The notes under the pieces: generated by a model | The model's database searches: none | Seen by the model: only the letters and a program-made list of their open reading frames with translations | Told to the model about the DNA's origin: nothing | Made by a program: the position numbers and the translations under genes | From: Eubacterium brachy ATCC 33089 | Lineage (GTDB): Bacteria; Bacillota; Clostridia; Peptostreptococcales; Anaerovoracaceae | NCBI GenBank assembly: GCA_000488855.1 | Contig: KI535286.1 | Span: 188,713 to 252,712, forward strand | Length of the DNA: 64,000 nucleotides | Reading direction: 5' to 3' | In this document: positions 43,460 to 52,781 of the stretch, in pieces | Numbering within the stretch: the first letter of the stretch is position 1 | How the letters are laid out: each line of letters opens with the position of its first letter

Positions 43460-44778
43460 TATTTACTCTGAGCCTCCTTTAAGATCGCTTTGCCGAGTTT
43501 GTTGTTGAAGCCCAAAGGTCTTCTTGCAGGACAAACATAGGCACAGCTACCGCATTCCATACACTGCATAACTTCCAACTGATCCAATTTTTCAGCGTCC
43601 TTCTGTTCCATAGCATCTGAGAGTGCTGTAGGAAGCAGATTGAACGGACAGGCAGAGTGACATCTACCGCAGTTTATACAGCTTGTTTCTTCCGGAACCA
43701 ATCCCTGTGGACCGTCAAATGCCAAAATGGCATTGTTGTTTTTAACAACGGGAAGCGAATCTGAAAAGATAGCTCTACCCATCATAGGACCACCCATTAG
43801 AATCTTTTTCGGAGGAGCTTTATAACCGCCACAGAACTCGATAACATCTGCGATTCTGGCTCCGATAGGGGCGATGATGTTGCCCGGATCGGCTACTGCA
43901 GAACCGTCGACAGTCATTCTCTTTTCAATTAGAGGCATTCCTGTTCTAAAGTATTGACCTACAAATGCTATAGAAGTAACATTGGACAGAATTACGCCAA
44001 GTGCCGCAGGCAAAACTCCCGCTCTCATGGTTTTTCCGGTAATTTCATAAATCATTACACGCTCTGCCCCTTGCGGGTAAGTTGTCTGAAGAGTAACCAC
44101 TTCTATTTTGTCTGTCAATCCTTCGTCAGAAATGAGTTTTTTTAATTTTTCAATGGCATCAGGCTTATTGCCTTCAACACCTATGTACCCTTTTGACAGG
44201 TTCAGGTGTTTCATAACCAACCTCATACCATCTATAATATCCTGGGTATCTTCCAGCATCAACCTATGGTCGGATGTGATATAAGGTTCACACTCTGCGG
44301 CATTTACAATTAGAGTGTCGACTTCATCAATGTTTTGCGGGTTAAATTTGATGTGAGTAGGAAAGGATGCTCCTCCCAACCCTACAAGACCACTTCTTCT
44401 AATTGCGGCTACGAACTCTTCCAAAGTATCAGCCTTAGGTGGCTCGATACCTTCAGCCACAGCCTGTTCACCATCTGTTTCAATAACGATACCCTGATCG
44501 TATCCGCCCATACCGTTTCTAAGCTCTTCGATGTTTTTGACGGTTCCGGATACGCTCGAGTGAATTGGTGCACTCACAAAAGCATCAGTGTCTCCAATCA
44601 ACTGACCGACCTTGACGTAATCTCCTTTTTTAACGAGAGGTTTACAAGGTGCACCTATGTGCATCGCCATAGGTATGCAAACTTCCTCGGGAATAGGCAT
44701 ACGCTTGGTTTCGCACTTGTCAGTGTTTTTATGATGGGCAACATGGATGCTGTGTAAATGCTTTCTCTGTTGACTCAT
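43459..44778 (-). CDS. rnfC: Rnf complex subunit C, NADH-side subunit
   Basis: Peripheral subunit where NAD+ is reduced. 439 residues. An N-terminal biotinyl-lipoyl-like fold (GDYVKVGQLIGDTDAFVSAPIHSSVSGTV) is followed by the Complex I 51-kDa-type NADH/FMN domain (GLVGLGGASFPTHIKF, NAAECEPYITSDHRLM) and two [4Fe-4S] motifs near the end (CINCGRCHSACP, CMECGSCAYVCP). First gene of rnfCDGEAB, with ribosome site GAAAGGAAGG. Length and order match other clostridial Rnf operons. Confidence 0.96.
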   Translation of the reverse strand: MSQQRKHLHSIHVAHHKNTDKCETKRMPIPEEVCIPMAMHIGAPCKPLVKKGDYVKVGQLIGDTDAFVSAPIHSSVSGTVKNIEELRNGMGGYDQGIVIETDGEQAVAEGIEPPKADTLEEFVAAIRRSGLVGLGGASFPTHIKFNPQNIDEVDTLIVNAAECEPYITSDHRLMLEDTQDIIDGMRLVMKHLNLSKGYIGVEGNKPDAIEKLKKLISDEGLTDKIEVVTLQTTYPQGAERVMIYEITGKTMRAGVLPAALGVILSNVTSIAFVGQYFRTGMPLIEKRMTVDGSAVADPGNIIAPIGARIADVIEFCGGYKAPPKKILMGGPMMGRAIFSDSLPVVKNNNAILAFDGPQGLVPEETSCINCGRCHSACPFNLLPTALSDAMEQKDAEKLDQLEVMQCMECGSCAYVCPARRPLGFNNKLGKAILKEAQSK

Positions 44779-45307
44779 TTATAAAACCTTCCTTTCGTGA
44801 ATTTGTACCAAACTAACACCATAATAATACCACTTTTTACCTTTAAATGCTATATTTTTATATCAATTTTGTAGGCAAATCAGAAATGCATAGGATAGAA
44901 AACAATCAGTTTCCCTACGGGAAACAAAAAGTTAGGTAAGACTTAATTTCGCAGTATGGAGCGCTGTGGATAATCCGAGGCTGTAAACGGGCTTATAGTT
45001 GCGATTCGGGAAAGAAAAGCTATGGAAATGGAAATTTAAAATCGGAAAAATCGGATATGTGTTAGTCGTTGTTTTATGACAGTAGAAAAATATTGCAAAA
45101 AAACAAAAAAAGTTCTTTTTAAAATTCAAACATATAAAATGAATACTGTGAAAAAAATAATAGAGAGTTTAACTGTTATATAGATAGAGATGAAGATACA
45201 GGAAAAGAGAGCATTTCTGACGATGCCGACAGACACGCAACCGATAGTATTGTGCCTGCAGGTGTGAAAGAAATACTCTCCCTTGATTTTAGAATAGTTA
45301 ATTTTTA
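44779..45307. other. Region between rnfC and the rubredoxin gene
   Basis: It should carry the rnf promoter; a TATTAT box lies near 44830 on the minus strand without a clear -35. A perfect hairpin GTTTCCC-tac-GGGAAAC is at 44909-44925. Around 45120-45290 on the plus strand a frame reads DEDTGKESISDDADRHATD and continues to VPAGVKEILSL but has no start, so it looks like a decayed gene I cannot name. Confidence 0.45.
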
Positions 45308-45442
45308 TCAGTCTTCCGGTTCAAAATCGTCTTTTCCAACCCCGCATAGAGGGCATTCATAGTCATCTCCTAGGTCTTCCCAGTTCACACCCTCAACTTC
45401 TTCGTCGTAGACGTAACCACAAACTTGACACACATATTTCAT
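45308..45442 (-). CDS. Rubredoxin, short form
   Basis: A 44-residue electron carrier. The two iron-binding pairs are plain: CQVCGYVYD and [12 protein letters not shown]. The loop between them is about 8-10 residues shorter than in typical 52-54 residue rubredoxins ([16 protein letters not shown] instead of a longer loop with a GT/GI-P segment). A GAGGTG ribosome site lies 6 bases before the ATG. Single-gene unit between cstA and rnf. It is a likely partner of reductases or flavoproteins in oxygen/peroxide defence (family knowledge). Confidence 0.9.
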   Translation of the reverse strand: MKYVCQVCGYVYDEEVEGVNWEDLGDDYECPLCGVGKDDFEPED

Positions 45443-45584
45443 ATTAACACCTCTTTCCAATTTTATTACATCATTTCGTTTATATTATTTATCATTTAGA
45501 TTTTTCCATCGTAATGGTAAATAAAATATACCACACATTTTTCAAACAAAACTCATTTTCTCGATTAAACTCTAAACTCCCCCC

Positions 45585-45610
45585 TCAACATCTTATGTAA
45601 AGGGGGAGTT
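45585..45610 (-). terminator. Terminator after cstA
   Basis: Stem AACTCCCCC / GGGGGAGTT (45585-45593 and 45602-45610), about 55 bases beyond the cstA stop on the minus strand. Its T-run is weak. Confidence 0.6.
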
Positions 45611-45664
45611 AGTAATTTCTATATTTTAAAAACGCAATTGTCAAACCGGCTGTGAGTCAAAAAT

Positions 45665-47089
45665 CTATGCCGGATTTTCAAGATTGTGCTCTTTGGCTAA
45701 GATCCTGACTGCAAATACGATGAAGCATACTATTGCAAATGCGAGACCGATAGGGTATGCAACATTTGCAGATAGATGTAATCCTTCCGGTGCGAACAGG
45801 ATGTAAGTAGAGCACACTGCGGACATGAACATAGCAGGGATGACGAGAATAAAGCTGATTGCCTTACCGAACTTCTTAGCCATAAATACTGAACCTGCCC
45901 ATAGGGTGAACACTGCCAAAGTCTGGTTTGACCATGCGAAGTATCTCCATACAACTCTATAGTCAACTAGTGAAATCGCATATGCTATAGCCAGCAGAGG
46001 AACAGTTAACACGAGCCTGTTCTTCATTGAAACCTGATCGAGTTTAAACCAGTCGGCAATAGTAAGTCTGGCACTTCTCAGAGCTGTGTCTCCTGAAGTA
46101 ATAGGACAAGCGATAACGCCTATCATAGCGAGAACACCTCCTACAGGACCTAACAATGAGAATGACATCTCATATACGAGGTTGGCTGCGTTTGCACCTG
46201 CACCGGCTAAGCCGTTAACACCGCCGTAGAAGGCAATACCTGCAGCTGCCCAGATTAGAGCTATAATACCTTCTGAAACCATTGCTCCGTAGAATACTCT
46301 TCTGCCCTGTCTCTCAGATGTAAGAGTTCTGGCGATCATCGGCGATTGAGTCGCATGGAATCCTGAAATGGCTCCACACGCAACAGTTACGAACATCATA
46401 GGCCAAATTGGAGTTCCCTTTGGATGCAAGTTGGCAAAAGTCAGTTCCTGCATAGGGTGCGAACCGTTACGAACAACTGTCATGATGCCGATACCAAGCG
46501 CCATGATAACCAGACAGATCCCGAACACCGGATAAATCCTGCCGATGATTTTATCAATAGGAAGCAGTGTTGCGAGGAAGTAGTAGATCAAAACTACAAC
46601 TGTCCAGAAAGTAACGTTTAACATGTTTGGAGTAAGTCTTGCCAGAAGTCCCGCAGGACCAACCGTGAAAACGGTACCTACCATTACAAGCAAGATTACC
46701 GAGAACACCCTCATAATGTGTTTTATGGTGGTTCCCAAATATTTACCTACGAGTTCCGCCAAGCTGGCACCGTCATTTCTGATTGACAGCATACCGCTCA
46801 CATAGTCGTGCACAGCACCGCCGAATACTGTTCCCAAAACGATCCAGAGGAACACTACAGGGCCCCAGAGCGCACCGGCCAAAGCTCCGAATATGGGTCC
46901 GAGACCTGCGATATTCAAAAGCTGGATCAGAAATGCTTTCCACTCTTTCATAGGTACGTAGTCAACTCCGTCCGGATGCAATACGGCCGGAGTTGGCTTG
47001 TCGTCAGGATGGAATAATCCTTCTACGACTCTGCCATAAACAAAGTAGCCAATAATCAAAATAGCTAAACAAATAAAAAATGTTATCAT
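45665..47089 (-). CDS. cstA: CstA-family carbon starvation / peptide or pyruvate transporter
   Basis: 474 residues with about 13 membrane segments. Family motifs: LLNIAGLGPIFGALAGALWGPVVFLWIVLG, GAVHDYVSGMLSIRNDGASL, and GFHATQSPMIARTLTSERQGR. It is the shorter form (E. coli CstA has about 700 residues), as in most Firmicutes. It takes up peptides, pyruvate or amino acids. I chose ATG 47089, with GGGAGGG 10 bases upstream, over the upstream in-frame ATG at 47110. A TATAAT at 47132-47137 on the minus strand supports this. Confidence 0.92.
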   Translation of the reverse strand: MITFFICLAILIIGYFVYGRVVEGLFHPDDKPTPAVLHPDGVDYVPMKEWKAFLIQLLNIAGLGPIFGALAGALWGPVVFLWIVLGTVFGGAVHDYVSGMLSIRNDGASLAELVGKYLGTTIKHIMRVFSVILLVMVGTVFTVGPAGLLARLTPNMLNVTFWTVVVLIYYFLATLLPIDKIIGRIYPVFGICLVIMALGIGIMTVVRNGSHPMQELTFANLHPKGTPIWPMMFVTVACGAISGFHATQSPMIARTLTSERQGRRVFYGAMVSEGIIALIWAAAGIAFYGGVNGLAGAGANAANLVYEMSFSLLGPVGGVLAMIGVIACPITSGDTALRSARLTIADWFKLDQVSMKNRLVLTVPLLAIAYAISLVDYRVVWRYFAWSNQTLAVFTLWAGSVFMAKKFGKAISFILVIPAMFMSAVCSTYILFAPEGLHLSANVAYPIGLAFAIVCFIVFAVRILAKEHNLENPA

Positions 47090-47131
47090 AAATAATTTCC
47101 CTCCCATCACTTTTATTCTGTTTATGAGTTC

Positions 47132-47160
47132 ATTATATCACTGAATAAATTTATAACTAA
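47132..47160 (-). promoter_or_regulatory. Promoter of cstA
   Basis: Minus strand: extended TGA-TATAAT (47132-47137) with a poor -35 (TTAGTT). Confidence 0.5.
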
Positions 47161-47556
47161 TAATTGATTTAAAAAAAGTATATAAACCTCAATAGAAATA
47201 GAAAAAAACTATTAAGCGTGTTGAAAACATATAAAACCGACGAAAGGAGTTGTTAAAATCATATAAAAAATGCATATAAAACCCGAGTATAGCACATATG
47301 CGAACTTAACGCTTTTATTAAAGTAAAGAAGCGAATTTAAATGTTATGCATGAGAACACAGAGATAGATGGGTGGTTTATAACCGGATGAATCTTGGAAA
47401 CATGTGTAAAATCATCGATGAAAACAGATGAGATATAGGTAAGTGTCGTTAAAACAATGAATCAGGTTATGAGAAGATACAGGTATGACAATATAAAAAT
47501 ACTGTATAAACAAAAGATGAAAAAATATGAGAATAATAGTAGAGCAACGATAATAT

Positions 47557-47567
47557 TGTGATATAAT
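47557..47567 (+). promoter_or_regulatory. Extended -10 promoter of the pyrophosphatase pair
   Basis: TGTGATATAAT; no clear -35 box. The same GTGATATAATG string appears on the minus strand before cstA. Confidence 0.5.
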
Positions 47568-47659
47568 GGAAGACAACTAATTTGAAAAAGAAAGATGTGC
47601 GGAAATTGGATTCATCCCGAAAAAATTAGAACAGTAATGGGAAAGGAAATAAGCGAACA

Positions 47660-49363
47660 ATGGAAAAGAGTCAGATATATGTTTACGGGCATAAAAACCC
47701 GGACACGGATTCGATTTGCTCGGCTATCGGATTGGCATATTTGAAAAATCAAATGGCGAAAGAACACAGATGCGATGTCACCAAGCATTTCGGACTTGTT
47801 GAAGACGGGGAGTACATCCCTAGAGCTGCAGGTGAACCAAACGATGAAACCGCTTATGTACTGAAGAGGTTCGGAGTAGAAAAACCGGAAGTTGTAAAAG
47901 ACATAAGAGTCAGAGTCTCAGATTTAAAAATAAAGGAGGCATTTACAGTCAGTGGAGATATATCCATAAGGAGGGCATGGGAAACCATGGATGAGCAGGG
48001 GATAAAAACTCTAATCGTGAGGGATGACAGCGATAAAATCAGAGGTCTTATAACGCTGAAGGATATTGCGAACGCATATGTCAGCGACAGCAGAGGAGAT
48101 AGAAATAAGGCGGAGGGAGACAGATTTGTCGTCAGGAGAGAAAACCTTTTGGATGCCATAGATGGAAATGAGCTGACTGCAGTGGAAAGCGAAAAGATCT
48201 GCATCAATTCGGTGAATATAATGGCAGCCGATATAACGCTGGCAGATAGAGTGATAAAGGAAAATGGCTTTATTATCACCGATTACAGCAAGGAAAAAAT
48301 AGAATATCTGATAAATAAAAAAGTGGGAACCATCGTGTTGTGTCACGATCAAAAACCGGACGAAGCTCTAATCGATATGGCAAATGATACCGGGGTTATA
48401 ATTATATCGTCAAAAAACGATATATATGAAATAGCCAGGCTTATAAATCAGAGCATATCGGTGGAAACCTTCATGGTAGATGAGAGAGATGTTATCAAGT
48501 TCGTGCTGGATGAATTTGTGGATGACATTAAAAATATCATGTTGGAAAAAAGAGTGAGAGAATTCCCGGTAATAACCCATGATAGAAAAATCAGGGGATT
48601 GGTGGATAAAGCTTCTCTCATAGAGGTGAATTCCCAGAAAATTGCACTGGTCGATCACAATGAAAGCACTCAGGCAGTTTTCGGATTGGCAGATCATGAA
48701 GTGGTGGAAATAGTAGATCATCACAAACTGTCCACCATAGAGACCAACAGACCGATAAACGTGACCAGCAAACAGGTTGGATGTACGGGGACTATAGTTT
48801 GCCAGATGTTTGAAGATGCCGGAATTGAAATTCCCAAGCATATTGCAGGCGTATTGAGCGGAGCGATTTTGTCGGACACGATGTTTTTTAAATCGCCAAC
48901 TTGCACGGATGAGGATGTGAGGGCTGCGAAAAAACTCGAGAACATACTGGGACAGAAATTGGAAGATATATGGAACGGAATGTTAGATGCCAGTCTGAAT
49001 TTTGAGGACAAAAGCGATGAAGAAATTTTATATCAGGATTACAAGAAGTTTTCGCACGGAGGCTTCGGATTCGGAATAGGACAGGTCTTGGTTGCAAATG
49101 ACAGCGATGTGGCAAAATTGAAAGAAAGAATCAGACCTTATATGAACAGCGAGTTTAAAGGTGCGGGGGTGGATATGATGGGACTGCTAATCACTGATGT
49201 TTCAACAGATAGCAGCGATTTAATCTTCTGTGGAGACACGGGAAGAGGGCTTGTTGAATCTGCTTTCGACAGGGAAGTGACAGGAGACAGCGTATTTTTG
49301 GAAGGTGTAGTTTCAAGGAAGAAGCAAATAGTGCCGCAGCTTTTAAACGTATTGGAAAGGTAG
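47660..49363 (+). CDS. CBS/DRTGG-containing manganese-dependent inorganic pyrophosphatase (family II), copy 1
   Basis: Hydrolyses pyrophosphate to phosphate in the cytoplasm. 567 residues. DHH-type catalytic N-terminus GHKNPDTDSI (residues 10-19), then a CBS domain (about 72-127, RRAWETMDEQGIKTLIV), a DRTGG-type insert (about 150-260), a second CBS region (about 265-310), then the DHH motifs VDHNE and VDHHK and the DHHA2 domain ending with SRKKQIVPQ. CBS domains in this family are regulated by adenine nucleotides, and the DRTGG form by Ap4A (family knowledge). It is followed after 21 bases by a paralogue. Confidence 0.93.
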   Translation: MEKSQIYVYGHKNPDTDSICSAIGLAYLKNQMAKEHRCDVTKHFGLVEDGEYIPRAAGEPNDETAYVLKRFGVEKPEVVKDIRVRVSDLKIKEAFTVSGDISIRRAWETMDEQGIKTLIVRDDSDKIRGLITLKDIANAYVSDSRGDRNKAEGDRFVVRRENLLDAIDGNELTAVESEKICINSVNIMAADITLADRVIKENGFIITDYSKEKIEYLINKKVGTIVLCHDQKPDEALIDMANDTGVIIISSKNDIYEIARLINQSISVETFMVDERDVIKFVLDEFVDDIKNIMLEKRVREFPVITHDRKIRGLVDKASLIEVNSQKIALVDHNESTQAVFGLADHEVVEIVDHHKLSTIETNRPINVTSKQVGCTGTIVCQMFEDAGIEIPKHIAGVLSGAILSDTMFFKSPTCTDEDVRAAKKLENILGQKLEDIWNGMLDASLNFEDKSDEEILYQDYKKFSHGGFGFGIGQVLVANDSDVAKLKERIRPYMNSEFKGAGVDMMGLLITDVSTDSSDLIFCGDTGRGLVESAFDREVTGDSVFLEGVVSRKKQIVPQLLNVLER

Positions 49364-49384
49364 ATAAAGGACGGGTGTAAATAT

Positions 49385-51019
49385 ATGAAAGATAAAGTGT
49401 ATGTAGTAGGTCACAGAAATCCGGATACAGATTCAATTTGTTCTGCCTTGTCGTATGCCTATTTGAAAAATCGAATAGGAGAATTTGAATACCTTCCCAT
49501 GAGAGCGGGAGAAATAAGTCCTGAAACCAAATTCGTTTTGGAGCACTTCAATGTTGAGGAACCCAAGCTGTTGACCGATTTGAGAAGTCAGATAAAAGAT
49601 GCGGACTACAGGAAGACAAAGGGGGTTCACAAAGATGAGCCGATAAGCAGAGCTTGGAGGATATTAGGAGAGGCGGATATAAGTTCGTTGCCTGTTGTCG
49701 ATGGCAAGAATAGGGTAATAGGTATAATTTCTCTCGGAGACATAACGAAATCTTTTATCAAATCATGTGACAGTATGGCTCTTGTCAGGGAAAAAACGCC
49801 GTATGAAAATGTGGTGGAAGTGTTGGATGGAACTGTAATCTGCGGAGAAGTGGAGAATAGGACTATCGAGGGTAGAGTAGTCGTCGCCGGAAGTAGCACA
49901 AACACTGTGGACAAGCTGATAGATGAAAATTCCGTAGTGATATTGGCGGACAACAGGGAGATTCAAAAACTTGCAATGGAGAGAGGTGCGAGATGTTTAA
50001 TATTGTGTTTAAACTCAGACGTGGATGAAAGTTTGATAGCTCTCGCAAAGAAAAAAAAATGCGTGCTGATAAAGACTGAAAAAGATACATTCACGGTTTC
50101 GAGAATTATTTCCCAGAGCGTACCCATCGAAAGTTATATGGTCGCAAAAAATTTGATCAAGTTTCAGGAGGATGAATTCATCGTCGATATAAAGCCTGTG
50201 GTGGCGGAAGGAAAGCACAGATACTTTCCCGTTATCGATGAAAAAGGAGGACTTTTGGGAATGCTGTCCAGAAATGACATAGTTAACACGCAGAAGAAAA
50301 AAGTGATAATGGTTGATCACAACGAGAGAAGACAGGGTGTGACAGGAATGATGGAAGCACAGGTGATTGAGATACTCGATCACCACAAGATAGGGAATAT
50401 CAACACAGTTTATCCGATTTTTTATAGAAACAGACAATACGGTTGTACTTGCACCATCGTGTATCAGTTGTTCAAGGAGAATAACGTTAAAATTCCGAAG
50501 GATATAGCAGGATTGATGTGTTCCGCAATATTGTCCGACACGTTGATGTTCAAATCTCCGACCTGTACTCCTGTGGACAAGGCGGCGGTACTGGAACTGG
50601 CACAAACAGCGGAAATCGAATATGAGAAGTATGCGATGGACATGTTCAGTGCTGCCAGCGATTTTGCATCAAAGTCCATCGATGAGATATTTAATTTGGA
50701 TTATAAAAAGTTTCAGTCCGGAGAAATTGCTTACGGAGTAGGTCAGGTCTCTTCGGTCAGCAGAGCGGAGCTGGATAATTTAAAAGTAAAGCTGCAGGAA
50801 TACATGGAAAAGAATATCGAAAGAGGAGAGTTGAATATGATTTTCCTGATGCTTACAGATATCTTGGATGAATCCACGGAACTTTTGTGTGCGGGCTCAG
50901 GAGCCATAGAAATGGCGAGAAGAGCATTTAATACCGAAGGAAAGGATAGTTTGATGCTCGCCGATACAGTATCCAGGAAGAAACAGATAATTCCTGCATT
51001 ATCCGAGGCGATGCAATAA
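49385..51019 (+). CDS. CBS/DRTGG-containing manganese-dependent inorganic pyrophosphatase (family II), copy 2
   Basis: 544 residues with the same architecture as its neighbour: GHRNPDTDSI, CBS (EPISRAWRILGEADISSLPVV), DRTGG region (VVVAGSSTNTVDKLI), second CBS (HRYFPVIDEKGGLLGMLS), VDHNE, LDHHK and C-terminal SRKKQIIPA. All metal-binding His/Asp motifs are present in both copies, so both should be active. The two proteins differ by many residues, so the duplication is old. They may form a heteromer or answer different nucleotide signals (inference). Confidence 0.92.
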   Translation: MKDKVYVVGHRNPDTDSICSALSYAYLKNRIGEFEYLPMRAGEISPETKFVLEHFNVEEPKLLTDLRSQIKDADYRKTKGVHKDEPISRAWRILGEADISSLPVVDGKNRVIGIISLGDITKSFIKSCDSMALVREKTPYENVVEVLDGTVICGEVENRTIEGRVVVAGSSTNTVDKLIDENSVVILADNREIQKLAMERGARCLILCLNSDVDESLIALAKKKKCVLIKTEKDTFTVSRIISQSVPIESYMVAKNLIKFQEDEFIVDIKPVVAEGKHRYFPVIDEKGGLLGMLSRNDIVNTQKKKVIMVDHNERRQGVTGMMEAQVIEILDHHKIGNINTVYPIFYRNRQYGCTCTIVYQLFKENNVKIPKDIAGLMCSAILSDTLMFKSPTCTPVDKAAVLELAQTAEIEYEKYAMDMFSAASDFASKSIDEIFNLDYKKFQSGEIAYGVGQVSSVSRAELDNLKVKLQEYMEKNIERGELNMIFLMLTDILDESTELLCAGSGAIEMARRAFNTEGKDSLMLADTVSRKKQIIPALSEAMQ

Positions 51020-51128
51020 TGAACGGATAAAAAAAGAAAAGTTGAAACGGATATATCGACGATGAAAACATATATAGAAAATGAGATGGAATATATCGAA
51101 AATGAAATCGGAATAGGAGAAAAAGAAT

Positions 51129-51488
51129 ATGGATATGATGTTCATAGGGTACCCAAAGTGCAGCACGAGCAAGAAGGCTGAACAGTGGTTGAAAGATAAC
51201 GGATTTGCGTATAAATTCAGAAATATCGTAGAAGAAAATCCTACAGAGGACGAACTCAGGACATGGCATAAAAAATCGAAGTTGGACATAAAGAGGTTTT
51301 TCAATACCTCAGGGTTGAAATACAGAGAGTTAAACCTCAAAGACAGATTGAAGCACATGTCGGATGATGAAAAATATGCTCTTTTAGCTACGGACGGAAT
51401 GCTGGTAAAGAGACCGATACTGATAAACGGTGACAGGATAATTACAGGTTTTAATGAATCGGAGTGGGTGAAATTCACTGAAAAATAA
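51129..51488 (+). CDS. ArsC/Spx-family thioredoxin-fold protein
   Basis: 119 residues. The family start is GYPKCSTSKKAEQWLKDNG and the later PTEDELRTWHKKSKLDIKRFFNTSG and KRPILINGDRIITGFNESEW, as in YusI/ArsC-like proteins. The active-site Cys is kept (Cys11) but the following residues are S-T-S, so it has a single thiol. The role may be as a reductase or a regulator. AGGAG lies before the ATG. It lies after the two pyrophosphatases. Confidence 0.9.
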   Translation: MDMMFIGYPKCSTSKKAEQWLKDNGFAYKFRNIVEENPTEDELRTWHKKSKLDIKRFFNTSGLKYRELNLKDRLKHMSDDEKYALLATDGMLVKRPILINGDRIITGFNESEWVKFTEK

Positions 51489-51545
51489 GACCGACTTATG
51501 ACGTTCAAATGACCGATTTAGATAATTGAAAAGTGGGGAAAATAA

Positions 51546-52751
51546 ATGATAGCACTGATATTGATACCTGTTTATTTGACGATAAATTACATCGTATTAA
51601 ACAGGACGTTAAAATATCTGGGAGCATGGCATGATGTTTTCAAAAAGAGAAAGACTAAGATTATAATAGGGAGCGTGTATGTGGTGTTCATGTTCAGTCC
51701 GTTGCTCGGGTTTATGATTAAAAGCGAGCCGTGGCACGTTTTCTTTAAAGTTATGGGCAATTACTGGCTGGGCATATTCGAGGTCAGCATAGTATCTCTT
51801 CTCATATACGGCATTTTATGGATATGCCTGAGATTGACCTTCTGGAGGGGGAAACCGTACGACATTCGCAGGCTGAAATACGGCGGAACAGCTGTTGTAC
51901 TGGCAGTTATGATGCTTTGCAGCTATGGATTTGCTCACAGCGGAACCATAAAAATAAATAAATATGATATCGACGTAAATAAAAAACTCGTTTTAGAAGA
52001 TAAGCCGGAGAAAAAATCAACTTTGAAAATCGCCTTGGTGGCAGATACACACATAGGATACAGCATAGGTGAAAAGCAGATACAGAAAATGGTGGACAAA
52101 ATCAACAGCCAAAATCCGGATCTCGTCATAATAGCGGGAGATATATTCGACAACGAATACAGAGCAGTGCGAAATCCGGAAAAGATTAAAAAGATTTTCA
52201 GAAGTATTAAGTCCAGATACGGCGTTTATGCGGTATGGGGAAATCATGACATTCCGGAAGCGCTTTTGAGCGGATTTACTTTGAGAGGGAAAGAACCGTA
52301 CAAAGAAGAGCCTGAATTTAAGAAATTCTTAGAGGAAAGCAATGTGAAGCTCCTGGAAGATAAAAGTATTCTCGTAAAGGGAAAGTTTTACCTGTTCGGC
52401 AGAAAGGATTATTCCATGACTGAAAAACTTGGAGAAAAGAGAAAAGAGGTTTCCGAGTTTACAGAAGAATTCGACAGGAGCAAGCCTATAATAATGGTGG
52501 ATCATCAGCCGAGAGAACTGGAAAAGGCAAGTGAAAGCGGAGTGGATGTGGCGTTGTCCGGACATACTCATAACGGTCAGATATTTCCGGGAAATCTGAC
52601 GGTAAAAATCCCTTGGGAGAACCCGTACGGAATTTTAAAAAAAGGTAATATGACCAGTGCTGTAACATCAGGCGTTGGAATTTGGGGTCCTAAGATGAGA
52701 ATAGGCAGTGATGCCGAGATTATGATGTTAAACGTAAACTTTAAAAAATAG
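51546..52751 (+). CDS. Membrane-anchored metallophosphoesterase
   Basis: 401 residues with four N-terminal membrane segments (about 1-130) and a calcineurin-type phosphoesterase domain with all metal-binding motifs: DTHIG, GDIFDN, GNHDIPE, VDHQPRE and GHTHNGQIFPG. The domain faces the outside if the last helix is out-facing, as in YkuE/YaeI-type enzymes. These act on phospholipid or pyrophosphate-type substrates (family knowledge). It begins a compact four-gene operon with membrane proteins and a hydrolase. Confidence 0.9.
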   Translation: MIALILIPVYLTINYIVLNRTLKYLGAWHDVFKKRKTKIIIGSVYVVFMFSPLLGFMIKSEPWHVFFKVMGNYWLGIFEVSIVSLLIYGILWICLRLTFWRGKPYDIRRLKYGGTAVVLAVMMLCSYGFAHSGTIKINKYDIDVNKKLVLEDKPEKKSTLKIALVADTHIGYSIGEKQIQKMVDKINSQNPDLVIIAGDIFDNEYRAVRNPEKIKKIFRSIKSRYGVYAVWGNHDIPEALLSGFTLRGKEPYKEEPEFKKFLEESNVKLLEDKSILVKGKFYLFGRKDYSMTEKLGEKRKEVSEFTEEFDRSKPIIMVDHQPRELEKASESGVDVALSGHTHNGQIFPGNLTVKIPWENPYGILKKGNMTSAVTSGVGIWGPKMRIGSDAEIMMLNVNFKK

Positions 52752-52781
52752 TTGTTGGACGAGTGTAGGAAGAGAGAGTTT

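Larger units (their letters stand above)
47111..47659. other. Divergent intergenic region, cstA / pyrophosphatase
   Basis: 549 AT-rich bases. It holds the two divergent promoters and no recognisable gene. An 18-codon frame with an AAAGGAG site near 47240-47340 is too short to support. Confidence 0.5.

Noticed and set aside
47240..47340. An 18-codon frame with a possible ribosome site before the pyrophosphatases
   Set aside because: Too short, no recognisable product and an imperfect link between ribosome site and ATG.
50015..50605. 196-residue minus-strand frame inside the second pyrophosphatase
   Set aside because: Antisense shadow of a conserved gene; composition is His/Leu/Phe-rich, unlike a protein.
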